Shown here one piece after another: positions 6,254-13,394 of a DNA stretch of 14,833 nucleotides; the first letter of the stretch is position 1; the number at the start of each line of letters is the position of its first letter. The position numbers were made by a program, and so were the translations under genes. The notes beneath the pieces were generated by a model. The model ran no database searches, was not told where the DNA came from, and saw only the letters and a program-made list of their open reading frames with translations. The DNA is from an uncultured Sutterella sp. Lineage in GTDB: Bacteria; Pseudomonadota; Gammaproteobacteria; Burkholderiales; Burkholderiaceae_F. Location of the stretch: assembly GCA_905198475.1 (NCBI GenBank), contig CAJKCQ010000056.1:1-14833 (forward strand). Direction: 5' to 3'.

Positions 6254-6492
6254 CCTTGACTGAAAAACCGGGGCGGATTGCTTACCCCATCTTGGTTTCC
6301 ACTGGCGCCGCCGGGAAGGTTTTTCGTCGAGACAGAAAGCCGCGGCTCACGCAGAAACGCGTTCGAGCCGCTTGAGAATTCCAATTTGAGCGGAAGAACC
6401 CCACGTCTGGCAGCAGACTCCACGGACGGCGCCATCCGGACCGAGGAGTTGGACGGCGGCTCTCCCTCGCAAGCAACCATTAGGTGAACGCA
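6254..6492 (+). promoter_or_regulatory. Long structured 5' leader of rplM-rpsI
   Basis: No gene is convincing in this stretch, but several hairpins can be drawn. GGGG (6270-6273) pairs with CCCC (6285-6288) inside AAACC (6265-6269) with GGTTT (6294-6298). GCGGCTCACGC (6342-6352) pairs with GCGT plus GAGCCGC (6359-6362 and 6365-6371), with a 2-base bulge. GTCTG (6405-6409) pairs with CAGAC (6414-6418). L13 is known to repress its own operon through the mRNA leader in E. coli, and Bacilli have an unrelated L13 leader RNA. That this leader does the same job is inference. Confidence 0.5.
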
Positions 6493-6921
6493 ATGAAGAC
6501 CTTCTCGGCCAAGCCGCTTGAGGTTAAGCGCGACTGGTTCGTGGTCGATGCCAGTGACAAGGTGCTCGGCCGTCTGGCCAGCGAGATCGCGCTGCGCCTG
6601 CGCGGCAAGCACAAGCCCGAATTCACTCCGCACGTCGACACGGGCGATTTCATCGTCGTGATCAATGCCGACAAGCTCGTCCTCTCCGCTGAAAAGGCGA
6701 CGAAGAAGACCTACTACCGCCACACGGGCTACCCCGGCGGCATCATCGAGACGACCTTCCGCGACATGCAGGCGAAGCACCCGGGCCGCGCCCTGGAAAT
6801 CGCCGTCAAGGGCATGCTCCCGAAGGGCCCCCTCGGCTACGCGATGATCAAGAAGCTCAAGATCTACGCCGGCGCCGAACATCCGCACACGGCTCAGCAG
6901 CCCAAGGTTCTGGATCTCTAA
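6493..6921 (+). CDS. rplM: 50S ribosomal protein L13
   Basis: L13 is an early-assembling protein of the large ribosomal subunit and binds 23S rRNA. The 142-residue length equals that of the E. coli protein. Family marks are the start MKTFSAKP, then RDWFVVDASDKVLGRLASEI, RGKHKPEFTPHVDTGDFIVV (residues 40-59), TKKTYYRHTGYPGG, and the end with MLPKGPLGYAMIKKLKIYAG and AEHPHTAQQP. The frame is open from a GTG at 6484, but ATG 6493 gives the family start. AGGTGA (6482-6487) is then its ribosome site, overlapping that GTG. The gene ends in tandem stops TAA TAG, and rpsI begins 15 bases on. It is the first gene of the usual rplM-rpsI operon. Confidence 0.98.
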   Translation: MKTFSAKPLEVKRDWFVVDASDKVLGRLASEIALRLRGKHKPEFTPHVDTGDFIVVINADKLVLSAEKATKKTYYRHTGYPGGIIETTFRDMQAKHPGRALEIAVKGMLPKGPLGYAMIKKLKIYAGAEHPHTAQQPKVLDL

Positions 6922-6936
6922 TAGAGGCACTTAAAG

Positions 6937-7329
6937 ATGATCGGCAACTACAACTACGGCACCGGCCGTCGCAAGAGCTCCGTCGCGCGCGTGTTCATCA
7001 AGCGCGGCACCGGCAAGATCGTGATCAACGGCCGCCCGCTCGAGCAGTACTTCCATCGTGAGACCGGCCGCATGATCGTCATGCAGCCCCTGCAGCTCAC
7101 GGAGAACGTCGAGACGTTCGACATCATGGTGAACGTCATCGGCGGCGGTGAATCCGGCCAGGCCGGCGCCGTCCGTCACGGCATCACCCGCGCCCTCATC
7201 GACTACGATGCCGGCCTCAAGTCCGTTCTCTCCAACGCCGGCCTCGTCACGCGCGACGCCCGCGAAGTGGAACGCAAGAAGGTTGGTCTGCGCAAGGCCC
7301 GCCGCGCGAAGCAGTTCTCCAAGCGCTAA
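6937..7329 (+). CDS. rpsI: 30S ribosomal protein S9
   Basis: S9 sits in the head of the small ribosomal subunit, and its C-terminal tail reaches the P-site tRNA. The 130 residues match the family length. Visible features are YGTGRRKSSVARVFIKRGTG (residues 7-26), VNVIGGGESGQAGAVRHGIT (residues 65-84), a basic VTRDAREVERKKVGLRKARR stretch, and the conserved C-terminal end FSKR, whose last Arg contacts tRNA. AGAGG (6923-6927) precedes ATG 6937 by nine bases. It is cotranscribed with rplM, and a terminator follows about 60 bases after the stop. Confidence 0.98.
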   Translation: MIGNYNYGTGRRKSSVARVFIKRGTGKIVINGRPLEQYFHRETGRMIVMQPLQLTENVETFDIMVNVIGGGESGQAGAVRHGITRALIDYDAGLKSVLSNAGLVTRDAREVERKKVGLRKARRAKQFSKR

Positions 7330-7388
7330 CCGCTTCACGCACGAAGCCCTCTCCGGGGTTCTCCCCGGAGCGGACTCCGCCGAAAAGA

Positions 7389-7425
7389 ACCGTCCGACGA
7401 CCTTCGGGTCACGGGCGGTTTTTCT
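7389..7425 (+). terminator. Intrinsic terminator of rplM-rpsI
   Basis: ACCGTCCG pairs with CGGGCGGT (one wobble). An inner GACC with GGTC around TTCG extends the stem. TTTTTCTTT follows. The position fits the end of the ribosomal-protein operon, which separates erpA from it. Confidence 0.85.
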
Positions 7426-7437
7426 TTGGGTTTTCCC

Positions 7438-7465
7438 TTGCGTTTTAAGCTTCCTGGTGTAGGAT
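7438..7465 (+). promoter_or_regulatory. Weak candidate promoter for erpA
   Basis: TTGCGT (7438-7443) and TAGGAT (7460-7465) are spaced by 16 bases just after the rpsI terminator. The -35 box matches only its TTG and the -10 box matches four of six. The match is modest, but a promoter is needed here. I see no clear IscR site. Confidence 0.3.
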
Positions 7466-7499
7466 GAACGACTTCAAGAAACAGGCGTTCCCTCATCGG

Positions 7500-7524
7500 C
7501 GGACGGCGCAGGCGCCGTCCGTTT
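7500..7524 (+). promoter_or_regulatory. Hairpin in the erpA leader
   Basis: CGGACGGCG (7500-7508) and CGCCGTCCG (7513-7521) form a perfect 9-bp stem with a CAGG loop, followed only by TTTC. It is too T-poor for a strong terminator. It could be weak attenuation, an RNA-stability element, or chance in GC-rich DNA. Confidence 0.4.
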
Positions 7525-7596
7525 CGGCCCCCGGCGGCGACCGAACAGCGCAGGGAGACGCCTCAAAGACCAAGACAAACAAGGACGACAGAAGCG

Positions 7597-7989
7597 ATGA
7601 CCGAAGCGACTACGACGGCCACTGAAGCGGCGAAGACTCAGGATGCTCCCGAGCTCATGCCCGAACCGATCACCTTTACCGACGCCGCGGTGGCGAAGGT
7701 GAAGCAGCTCATGGACGAGGAGGGCAATCCCGAGCTGAAGCTGCGCGTCTTCGTGCAGGGCGGCGGCTGCGCCGGCTTCCAGTACGGCTTCACCTTCGAC
7801 GAAACGCAGAACGAGGACGACGCCGTGATGGAAAAGGGCGGCGTGAAGCTCCTGATCGACTCGATGAGCTACCAGTACCTCGTCGGCGCCAAGATCGACT
7901 ACAAGGAGGGGCTCTCGGGCGAGCAGTTCGTGATCGACAACCCCAACGCCGTGACGACCTGCGGCTGCGGGTCCTCCTTCGGGGTCTGA
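7597..7989 (+). CDS. erpA: A-type iron-sulfur cluster carrier ErpA
   Basis: ErpA receives Fe-S clusters from the assembly machinery and delivers them to target enzymes, including those of isoprenoid synthesis. The 130-residue protein has the three cysteines of A-type carriers: Cys58 in VQGGGCAGFQYGF, and Cys122 and Cys124 in NAVTTCGCGSSF at the end. The folded domain begins at about residue 24 (PITFTDAAVAKVKQLM). The first 20 residues (Thr/Ala/Glu-rich) are an extra tail compared with the 114-residue E. coli protein. ATG 7597 has AAGGA (7581-7585) upstream, though 11 bases away. A start at Met21 (7657) is possible but lacks a good ribosome site. Position after rplM-rpsI is the usual Burkholderiales arrangement. 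IscA is the main alternative, but the genomic position and ending favour ErpA. Confidence 0.94.
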   Translation: MTEATTTATEAAKTQDAPELMPEPITFTDAAVAKVKQLMDEEGNPELKLRVFVQGGGCAGFQYGFTFDETQNEDDAVMEKGGVKLLIDSMSYQYLVGAKIDYKEGLSGEQFVIDNPNAVTTCGCGSSFGV

Positions 7990-8013
7990 TCGACGCCCCT
8001 TTCGGCAGACGGC

Positions 8014-8044
8014 TTCCGGCGCTGAAGTTTCTTCAGGGCCGGAA
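8014..8044. other. Strong hairpin between convergent erpA and anmK
   Basis: TTCCGGC-G-CTGAAG (8014-8027) pairs with CTTCAG-G-GCCGGAA (8031-8044) around a TTT loop, with one G-G mismatch. No T tract follows on either strand. It could protect the 3' ends of both converging transcripts or act with the next hairpin as a shared stop. Confidence 0.55.
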
Positions 8045-8050
8045 ATGAAG

Positions 8051-8110
8051 AGCCGCCCCGCGCCTTCCCCTTCCAAGGGGGAAGAGCCCGAGGGCGGCTT
8101 CGTCGTTTTT
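8051..8110 (+). terminator. Likely erpA terminator
   Basis: AGCCGCCC (8051-8058) pairs with GGGCGGCT (8092-8099) and encloses CTTCCCC (8064-8070) with GGGGAAG (8078-8084). The T5 run (8106-8110) starts six bases after the stem, so the match to a textbook terminator is fair only. The minus strand has no proper T tract. Confidence 0.5.
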
Positions 8111-8133
8111 GGCGAGTGCGTCGGCGCACCCGA

Positions 8134-9267
8134 TTAGAGCGGGTAGAGCGCGCCGAGAATGCGCGGACCCCGCGCGCGGGTGACGGCCGGGAGGTTCCCG
8201 GGGAGGCCGAGCAGGTGCGCGCGCGCGAGCCACGCGAAGGCGGCCGCCTCGACCACCATCGGGTCGAGCCCGCGCGCCGAGGTGTCGGCGACCGTTTCGA
8301 GGCGGGCAAGCCGCGCGCGTACGCACGCCTCCAAGCGCGCCATGAGGAAGGGGTTGAGCGCGCCGCCGCCGCAGACCCAGAGCGCCGCCGCCTCCGGGTG
8401 CTCCGCCTCGAGCGCCCGGGCGACGGACTCCGCGGTGAGCTCGGTGAGCGTACGCGCGACGTCTTCGGCCGCGGCGCCTTCGGCGCCGGCGGCGTCGAGC
8501 GCGGCGTGGAGCCACGCGGGCGAGAAGCGCTCGCGGCCGGTGGACTTCGGCGCAGGCAGCGCGAAGTACGCCTCCTCGAGCATCCGGGCGAGGAGCGGAG
8601 CGATCACGCGGCCGCGCGCCGCAAAGGCGCCGCCGCGGTCGAAGGGCTCGCCCGTCTTCTCCTCCATCCACGCGTCGAGGAGCATGTTTCCCGGCCCCGT
8701 GTCGAAGCCTCGGACGGGCGCCGCGGACGCCTCGCCCGGCAGCAGCGTCAGATTGGCGATGCCGCCCACGTTGAGGACCGCCGTCGGGCGCGGTTCGGAA
8801 AAGACTTCGGCGTGGAAGGCGGGCACGAGGGGCGCGCCTTCGCCGCCCGCGGCGACGTCGCGCGAGCGGAAGTCCGCGACGGCCGCGATTCCGGTGAGCT
8901 CGACGAAGAGCGCCGGGTGGTTGAGCTGCAGCGTGAAGCCGCGCCCGGGCCGGTGGCGGATTGTCTGGCCGTGAAGGCCCGCGGCGGCGACGTCCCCGGG
9001 CGCGAGCCCGACTGCGGCGAGCAGCCGCCCGACCGCCTCGGCGTAGAGCCGCGCAAGCGCGACCGAGGCGTCGCCCATGCGTTCGATCTCGTCGGTCGTG
9101 CCGAGCGCGAGGGCCCGGAGCTCCGAGCGCAGCGCCGCGGGCATCGGCACGTAGACGTGTCCTAGGGTCTCCATTGCGGCGCCGGCCCTGTCCGATTCAC
9201 GAAAGCGCAGCGCCACCGCGTCGGCGCCGTCGAGGCTCGTCCCCGACATCACGCCCAAGGTGATCAC
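8134..9267 (-). CDS. anmK: Anhydro-N-acetylmuramic acid kinase
   Basis: AnmK hydrolyses the 1,6-anhydro ring of anhydro-MurNAc and phosphorylates it, returning cell-wall sugar to the MurNAc-6-phosphate pool in the cytoplasm. The 377 residues match the family. Visible motifs are the ATP-phosphate loop GVMSGTSLDGADAV (5-18), GLHGQTIRHRP (97-107), VADFRSRDVAAGGEGAPLVP (130-149) with the catalytic-Asp motif DFRxRDxAAGG, NVGGIANLT (166-174), GFDTGPGNMLLDAW (187-200), PKSTGRERFSPAWL (240-253) and VCGGGALNPFLM (298-309). The start is GTG at 9267. It overlaps the stop of the upstream M23 peptidase gene by four bases (GTGA), with GGGAG-type sequence upstream, so the pair is probably translationally coupled. 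Confidence 0.97.
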   Translation of the reverse strand: MITLGVMSGTSLDGADAVALRFRESDRAGAAMETLGHVYVPMPAALRSELRALALGTTDEIERMGDASVALARLYAEAVGRLLAAVGLAPGDVAAAGLHGQTIRHRPGRGFTLQLNHPALFVELTGIAAVADFRSRDVAAGGEGAPLVPAFHAEVFSEPRPTAVLNVGGIANLTLLPGEASAAPVRGFDTGPGNMLLDAWMEEKTGEPFDRGGAFAARGRVIAPLLARMLEEAYFALPAPKSTGRERFSPAWLHAALDAAGAEGAAAEDVARTLTELTAESVARALEAEHPEAAALWVCGGGALNPFLMARLEACVRARLARLETVADTSARGLDPMVVEAAAFAWLARAHLLGLPGNLPAVTRARGPRILGALYPL

Positions 9268-10826
9268 CGGCGGCTCCCGAGCGTCTTCACGCCGCCTTCG
9301 ACGGCCATCTTGACGGGGCGCACACGCCCGGAGGGGCGGGCCTCCTTGATCGCGGCGGCGTCGTCGCCCTGCGCGGCCGCTTCGGCCTCGGCGCGCGCCT
9401 GCGCCTCATGGAGGAGCTTTTCGGGCGAGGGGAGGCCCTCCTTGCGGGCGGCCTCCTCGAAGAGCGCGATCAGGGGCTGGGCCTGCGCGCGCAGCTGCGC
9501 CAACTGATAGGCCGAGAGGTTCTCCGTGTCGGGAAGATCCGCGGTCGCCGGATTGATCTGCACGCCGTTGATGATGAGTTCGTAGTGCAGGTGCGGGCCC
9601 GTGGCGAGCCCGGTGCTGCCCACGAGGCCGATCAGCTGGCCCTTCTTCACGAGCGAACCCGCGCGCAGGCCCTTGGCGACCTGCTGCATGTGCGCGTAGA
9701 GCGTCATGCGCCCGAGGCCGTGGTCGATCTGCACGTAGCGGCCGTAGCCGCGCGCCTCGTAGGCGACCTTCGCCACGCGTCCGTCCGCGGCGGCGAGAAT
9801 GCGCGAGCCGCGCGGCGCGCGCAGGTCCGTGCCGTTGTGCGGGCGCAGCACCCCCGTCACCGGGTGGCGGCGCAGCGGAGCGAACTCCGAGCTCACGTCC
9901 TTGATGTCGAGCGGCACGCGCAGGAAGGTCTGCGAGGCCGAGCGTCCGTCGAGCGTGTAGAAGCTCCCCGGGTGCGTGCCGTCGGAGAACCAGAACGCCT
10001 CATGCACGCCCGAGTCGTCCACGATCTGCGCGGCGAGAAGCTGCCCGTCCCTCACGAACCGGCCGTCGGCGTACTTCTTCTCGTAGACCACGCGCAGCGT
10101 GCTCTCGGGCGAGAGCGCCTGCACGGGGTCGTCCGCGCCGTCCCAGACCTCGAGGAGCTGGTCGGCGACGTTCTCCGGGAGCTTGAGCGCCGAAGCCGTG
10201 GCCGAGAGGCCCTTCTTCGCGCCCCCGGAGACGAGCGTCTCCATCGTCGAGAAGGTGTAGGGCAGTTCGTCCGCGATGAGTTCGCGGCCGATGCGCGCCA
10301 CCTCGATCGTGCGCGCATCCTCGCTGCGCGGGCCGTCGAGGTAGAGCCGCAGGAATTCGAGTTCGCCCGAGGCGGTCACGCCCGCCGTGAGGTGCTGCCC
10401 CGGCTGGAGCGCGAGGAAGGGCGCGGCGAGCGGAGGCGCGGCGTCGAAGTAGTCGAGCGCCTGCCGGTCGGCGACGCCGAGATGTGAGAAGACCGAGAGG
10501 AGCGTGTCGCCCGGGGCGACGTCGTAGTGCTTCGGGGTGTAGGCCCCGAGCCGCGTGAGCGAGGCGATTTCGGGGGCGAGGTCGGGAACGGGGGCCTCCA
10601 GCGTGCGCACGGCGGCCTGTAGGGGCTCCGGCGCGGGCGCGGGGCCGGCGGCGACGAGAAGCGACGCGCCGAGACCTGTCGCGGCAGCGAAGGACGCGAC
10701 GCCCGCGAAGAGCGCGCGCGCGTCGCCCGGGCGCAGTCCGAGCCGCGCGCCCCAGACGCGGGCGGAAAGGAGCGAGGAGCGGCCGAGGCGGATGAGTCCG
10801 TCGGCCACGAAAGAGGGCGCCGTCAT
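9264..10826 (-). CDS. M23-family metallopeptidase, membrane-anchored (MepM-like)
   Basis: This 520-residue protein is a probable peptidoglycan endopeptidase acting in the periplasm. A single N-terminal membrane segment lies at about 38-60 (LFAGVASFAAATGLGASLLV). Residues 99-119 (KHYDVAPGDTLLSVFSHLGV) are a LysM/OapA-like cell-wall-binding start. The M23 (LytM) domain spans about 318-425. Its zinc ligands are visible: His330 and Asp334 in PHNGTDLRAP, and His414 in GPHLHYE, with His379 in YAHM and His412 as catalytic-site histidines. A charged Ala/Glu-rich tail follows. The frame stays open far upstream, antisense to tyrS. I start it at ATG 10826, just after the intergenic AT-rich stretch, since this gives a sensible N-terminus before the membrane segment. 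Domain order resembles E. coli MepM. The overlap with anmK links wall cleavage with wall recycling. Confidence 0.93.
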   Translation of the reverse strand: MTAPSFVADGLIRLGRSSLLSARVWGARLGLRPGDARALFAGVASFAAATGLGASLLVAAGPAPAPEPLQAAVRTLEAPVPDLAPEIASLTRLGAYTPKHYDVAPGDTLLSVFSHLGVADRQALDYFDAAPPLAAPFLALQPGQHLTAGVTASGELEFLRLYLDGPRSEDARTIEVARIGRELIADELPYTFSTMETLVSGGAKKGLSATASALKLPENVADQLLEVWDGADDPVQALSPESTLRVVYEKKYADGRFVRDGQLLAAQIVDDSGVHEAFWFSDGTHPGSFYTLDGRSASQTFLRVPLDIKDVSSEFAPLRRHPVTGVLRPHNGTDLRAPRGSRILAAADGRVAKVAYEARGYGRYVQIDHGLGRMTLYAHMQQVAKGLRAGSLVKKGQLIGLVGSTGLATGPHLHYELIINGVQINPATADLPDTENLSAYQLAQLRAQAQPLIALFEEAARKEGLPSPEKLLHEAQARAEAEAAAQGDDAAAIKEARPSGRVRPVKMAVEGGVKTLGSRR

Positions 10827-11024
10827 CGGAAATCTTCGAAAAAAGATGCGGAAAATCCCATATTTTAGACGCTCCACGCAGGGCGATGATAAAGTTTCCC
10901 CCTTGAACCGCAGCGGCCGCCCGGCCGGCCGGGCCACCCGCCCGCCGCCCGCGGGGCGCAGAGCGGGGATCTGACTTCCCCGCTCCCTGCCGCGAACCGA
11001 ATTTCCGCACACCCTCAGATCGAA
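10827..11024. promoter_or_regulatory. Divergent regulatory region between the M23 gene and tyrS
   Basis: The M23-proximal part (about 10835-10900) is AT-rich against its surroundings and probably holds both promoters. On the minus strand, TAAAAT (complement of 10862-10867) is a good -10 but lacks a -35. On the plus strand, TTTAGA (10864-10869) and GATAAA (10888-10893) are 18 bases apart, a weak pair. The tyrS side is very GC-rich and holds a perfect 9-bp hairpin, GAGCGGGGA (10961-10969) with TCCCCGCTC (10977-10985), in the probable tyrS leader, without a T tract. Confidence 0.4.
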
Positions 11025-12284
11025 ATGACGCAAGAAACAGCTCCGGCGAAGACCTATCCCGTGACGGACGACATCCGCGAGGCGATGGCCCTCATCGCGC
11101 GCGGCACCGACACCTTCCTCATCCAGTCCGAATTCGAGCAGAAGCTCGCCCGCGCGAAGGCGACGGGCACGCCTCTGCGCTGCAAGCTCGGCCTCGACCC
11201 CACCGCCCCCGACATCCACATCGGCCACACGGTGGTGCTCAACAAGCTCCGTCAGCTCCAGGACCTCGGCCACACGGTGATTTTCCTCGTGGGCGACTTC
11301 ACCGCGGCGATCGGTGATCCGTCCGGGCGCAACACCACGCGTCCGCCCCTCTCGCGCGAGCAGATCGAGGCGAACGCCCAGACCTACCTCAACCAGGCCG
11401 GCCACATCCTCGACCTCGAGAAGACCGAGGTCCGCTACAACTCCGAGTGGAGCAACGCCCTCGGCGCCGCCGGTCTCATTCAGCTCGCGAGCCGCTACAC
11501 GCTCGCGCGCCTCCTCGAGCGCGACGACTTCGCCAAGCGCTTCAAGGAGGAGCTCCCGATCGCGATGCACGAGCTCCTCTACCCCCTGATGCAGGGCTAC
11601 GACTCCGTGGCGCTCAAGGCCGATCTGGAACTCGGCGGCAGCGACCAGCGCTTCAACCTGCTCGTCGGCCGCGAGCTGCAGCGCCAGTACGGCCAGGAGC
11701 CGCAGTGCATCCTCACGATGCCGCTCCTCGTCGGCCTCGACGGCGTCGTGAAGATGAGTAAGAGCAAGAAGAACTACATCGGCATCACGGACGCCCCGAA
11801 CGACATGTTCGGCAAGGTGATGTCGATTTCCGACGACCTGATGTGGAACTGGTACGACCTCCTCTCGCTGCGCGGCAACGACGAGATCGCCAAGCTGAAG
11901 AAGGAGTGCTCGGAGGGGCGCAACCCGCGCGACGCGAAGGTGCTCCTCGCCCGCGAGATCGTCGAGCGCTTCCACAGCGCCGCCGCCGCGGACGAGGCTG
12001 AGAAGGAGTTCAGCGCGCGCTTCCAGAAGGGCGCCGTGCCGAGCGACATCCCCGACGTTGAGGTCGCGGCTCCCGAGGGCGGCATCGGCCTGTTGCAGCT
12101 CATCAAGGCCGCCGGCCTCGCGCCCTCCTCGGCCGAGGCGGGCCGCAACGTCGACCAGGGCGGCGTGCGCATCAACGGCGAGCAGGTGAAGGACCGCACG
12201 CTTAAGATCAAGGCGGGCGAATCCTTCACGATCCAGGTGGGCAAGCGCCGCTGGGCGCGCGTCACGGTGGCCGCCGCGCAATGA
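11025..12284 (+). CDS. tyrS: Tyrosyl-tRNA synthetase
   Basis: TyrS is a class I aminoacyl-tRNA synthetase that charges tRNA-Tyr. The 419 residues hold the HIGH signature (HIGH, 65-68, in LDPTAPDIHIGHTVVLNKL), the tyrosine pocket region with ADLELGGSDQRFN (199-211), the KMSKS loop (KMSKS, 243-247), and a C-terminal S4-like RNA-binding domain (about 354-415, with AGRNVDQGGVRING). The LDPTAPDIHIGH form suggests the TyrZ-like branch and not the E. coli TyrS branch. The ribosome site is weak (CAGATCGAA before ATG 11025). The TGA stop overlaps the dtd ATG (ATGA), so tyrS and dtd form a coupled pair. It is divergent from the M23 gene. Confidence 0.97.
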   Translation: MTQETAPAKTYPVTDDIREAMALIARGTDTFLIQSEFEQKLARAKATGTPLRCKLGLDPTAPDIHIGHTVVLNKLRQLQDLGHTVIFLVGDFTAAIGDPSGRNTTRPPLSREQIEANAQTYLNQAGHILDLEKTEVRYNSEWSNALGAAGLIQLASRYTLARLLERDDFAKRFKEELPIAMHELLYPLMQGYDSVALKADLELGGSDQRFNLLVGRELQRQYGQEPQCILTMPLLVGLDGVVKMSKSKKNYIGITDAPNDMFGKVMSISDDLMWNWYDLLSLRGNDEIAKLKKECSEGRNPRDAKVLLAREIVERFHSAAAADEAEKEFSARFQKGAVPSDIPDVEVAAPEGGIGLLQLIKAAGLAPSSAEAGRNVDQGGVRINGEQVKDRTLKIKAGESFTIQVGKRRWARVTVAAAQ

Positions 12285-12736
12285 TCGTTCTGCTGCAGCG
12301 CGTTTTGGGCGCCCGAGTCGAGCGGCGCACCGAAGGGGGCGCCCCCGCGGCGCTCCTCGGCGAAACGGGTCCGGGCTTCCTCGCCCTCGTCTGCGCCGAG
12401 CCCGCCGACACCCCCGCGACGGCCGCCAAGGCCGCGCAGAAGACCGCGCGCCTGCGCGTCTTCGAGGACGACGCGGGCCGCATGAACCTCTCGGTCGTGC
12501 AGACGGGCGGGAGCGTGCTCGCCGTGTCGCAGTTCACGCTCGCGGCGGACTGCATGTCGGGCAACCGCCCGAGCTTTTCGCAGGCCGCGCCCCCGGAGCT
12601 TGCGCGCCGGCTCTACGATCTCTACGTCGAGGCGCTCCGGGCCGAAGGCGTGCCCGTGCAAACGGGCGAATTCGGCGCACACATGGCCGTGAGTCTCGTC
12701 AACGACGGTCCGGCCACGTTCTGGCTGCGCTTCTAG
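12281..12736 (+). CDS. dtd: D-aminoacyl-tRNA deacylase
   Basis: DTD cleaves D-amino acids, and glycine on tRNA-Ala, from mischarged tRNAs, which keeps translation stereospecific. The 151 residues match the family. The two active-site motifs are seen: SQFTLAAD (83-90) and the Gly-cisPro motif in LVNDGPATFWL. The start MIVLLQRVLGARV resembles the family's M-x-LLQRV-x-x-A-x-V. Residue 143 is Ala in NDGPAT, where NDGPVT is common, a mild change. Its ATG overlaps the tyrS stop by four bases. Coupling to tyrS makes sense because tyrosyl-tRNA synthetase can attach D-Tyr. Confidence 0.96.
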   Translation: MIVLLQRVLGARVERRTEGGAPAALLGETGPGFLALVCAEPADTPATAAKAAQKTARLRVFEDDAGRMNLSVVQTGGSVLAVSQFTLAADCMSGNRPSFSQAAPPELARRLYDLYVEALRAEGVPVQTGEFGAHMAVSLVNDGPATFWLRF

Positions 12737-12788
12737 CGCCCTCTCGCCGAAGCGTGCGCCCGTCGTCATTTTTTCTGGGAGATCCGAA

Positions 12789-13394
12789 ATGAAGATTCAG
12801 TCGAAGACCTTCGCCGAAGGCGAAATGATTCCGGAGCGCTGCGCCTTCGGGCGCATGGGTGAAAAGGGAGAGACGGTCGCCTCGGAGAACCGGCTCCCCG
12901 AGCTCTCCTGGACGGAGGTCCCCGAAGGAACGAAGTCCTTCGTGCTCTGCTGCCTCGACGACGACGTGCCCACGGACCTCAAGGCGCGCGACCAGTCGGG
13001 CGAGATCCCCGCGCATCAGCCGCGCCGGCGCTTCGTGCACTGGGTGCAGGCGGACGTCTCCCCCGCCGTGCGCTCCCTCCCCGAAGGGGCGCTCGCCCAC
13101 GGCGCACCCGTCCCGAGGGAGTTCGGGCGCCCGGGCGTCAACGACTACAGCCGCGGCGAGATTCCCCCCGAAGGCGGCGTCGGCACGGGCTACGACGGCC
13201 CCTGCCCGCCCTTCTTCGACGCGCGGCGCCACTACTACCGCTTCCAGGTGGTCGCGCTCGACACGGCGCGCCTCGGGGAACTCCCTAAGCACTTCACATG
13301 GGCCGATGTCGATCAGGCCATGAAGGGGCATGTTCTTGCCACCGCCGAACTCGTCGGCGGATATACACTGAATCCGCGCCTGCGCGGCGCCTGA
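12789..13394 (+). CDS. YbhB/YbcL-type phosphatidylethanolamine-binding-like protein (PEBP family)
   Basis: This 201-residue protein belongs to the bacterial Raf-kinase-inhibitor-like (PEBP) family. The cellular role is not established. Visible hallmarks are the early LSWTEVPEGTKSFVLCCLDD region (39-58) leading into DDDVPTD, the RFVHWVQADV segment (81-90), and a late GYDGPCPPF (134-142) that matches the family's GPCPP anion-site motif. A final HYYRFQVVALD strand also fits. No signal peptide is seen, so it is probably cytoplasmic. GGGAGA (12777-12782) precedes ATG 12789 at a normal distance. It lies 52 bases after dtd and may be read through from it. No terminator is seen between them. Confidence 0.93.
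   Translation: MKIQSKTFAEGEMIPERCAFGRMGEKGETVASENRLPELSWTEVPEGTKSFVLCCLDDDVPTDLKARDQSGEIPAHQPRRRFVHWVQADVSPAVRSLPEGALAHGAPVPREFGRPGVNDYSRGEIPPEGGVGTGYDGPCPPFFDARRHYYRFQVVALDTARLGELPKHFTWADVDQAMKGHVLATAELVGGYTLNPRLRGA
13336..13369 (+). promoter_or_regulatory. Speculative glyA promoter region with an inverted repeat
   Basis: TTGCCA (13336-13341) resembles a -35 box and TATACA (13362-13367) a -10 box, but the 20-base gap is too long. The gap holds a perfect 7-bp inverted repeat, CCGCCGA (13342-13348) with TCGGCGG (13354-13360). All of this lies inside the 3' end of the PEBP gene, where coding alone can explain it. Confidence 0.15.

Noticed and set aside
6484..6492. GTG 6484 as rplM start
   Set aside because: The GTG is part of the ribosome site for ATG 6493, which gives the exact 142-residue L13.
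5059..6930. Minus-strand 623-codon frame across glpD tail, marC and rplM
   Set aside because: It runs opposite three well-supported plus-strand genes and its translation is composition-driven.
10827..12281. The M23 frame stays open far upstream on the minus strand, giving a possible 1005-residue protein
   Set aside because: The extra part is antisense to tyrS, has GC-bias composition and no domain. The peptidase fits a start at 10826 with a membrane segment soon after.
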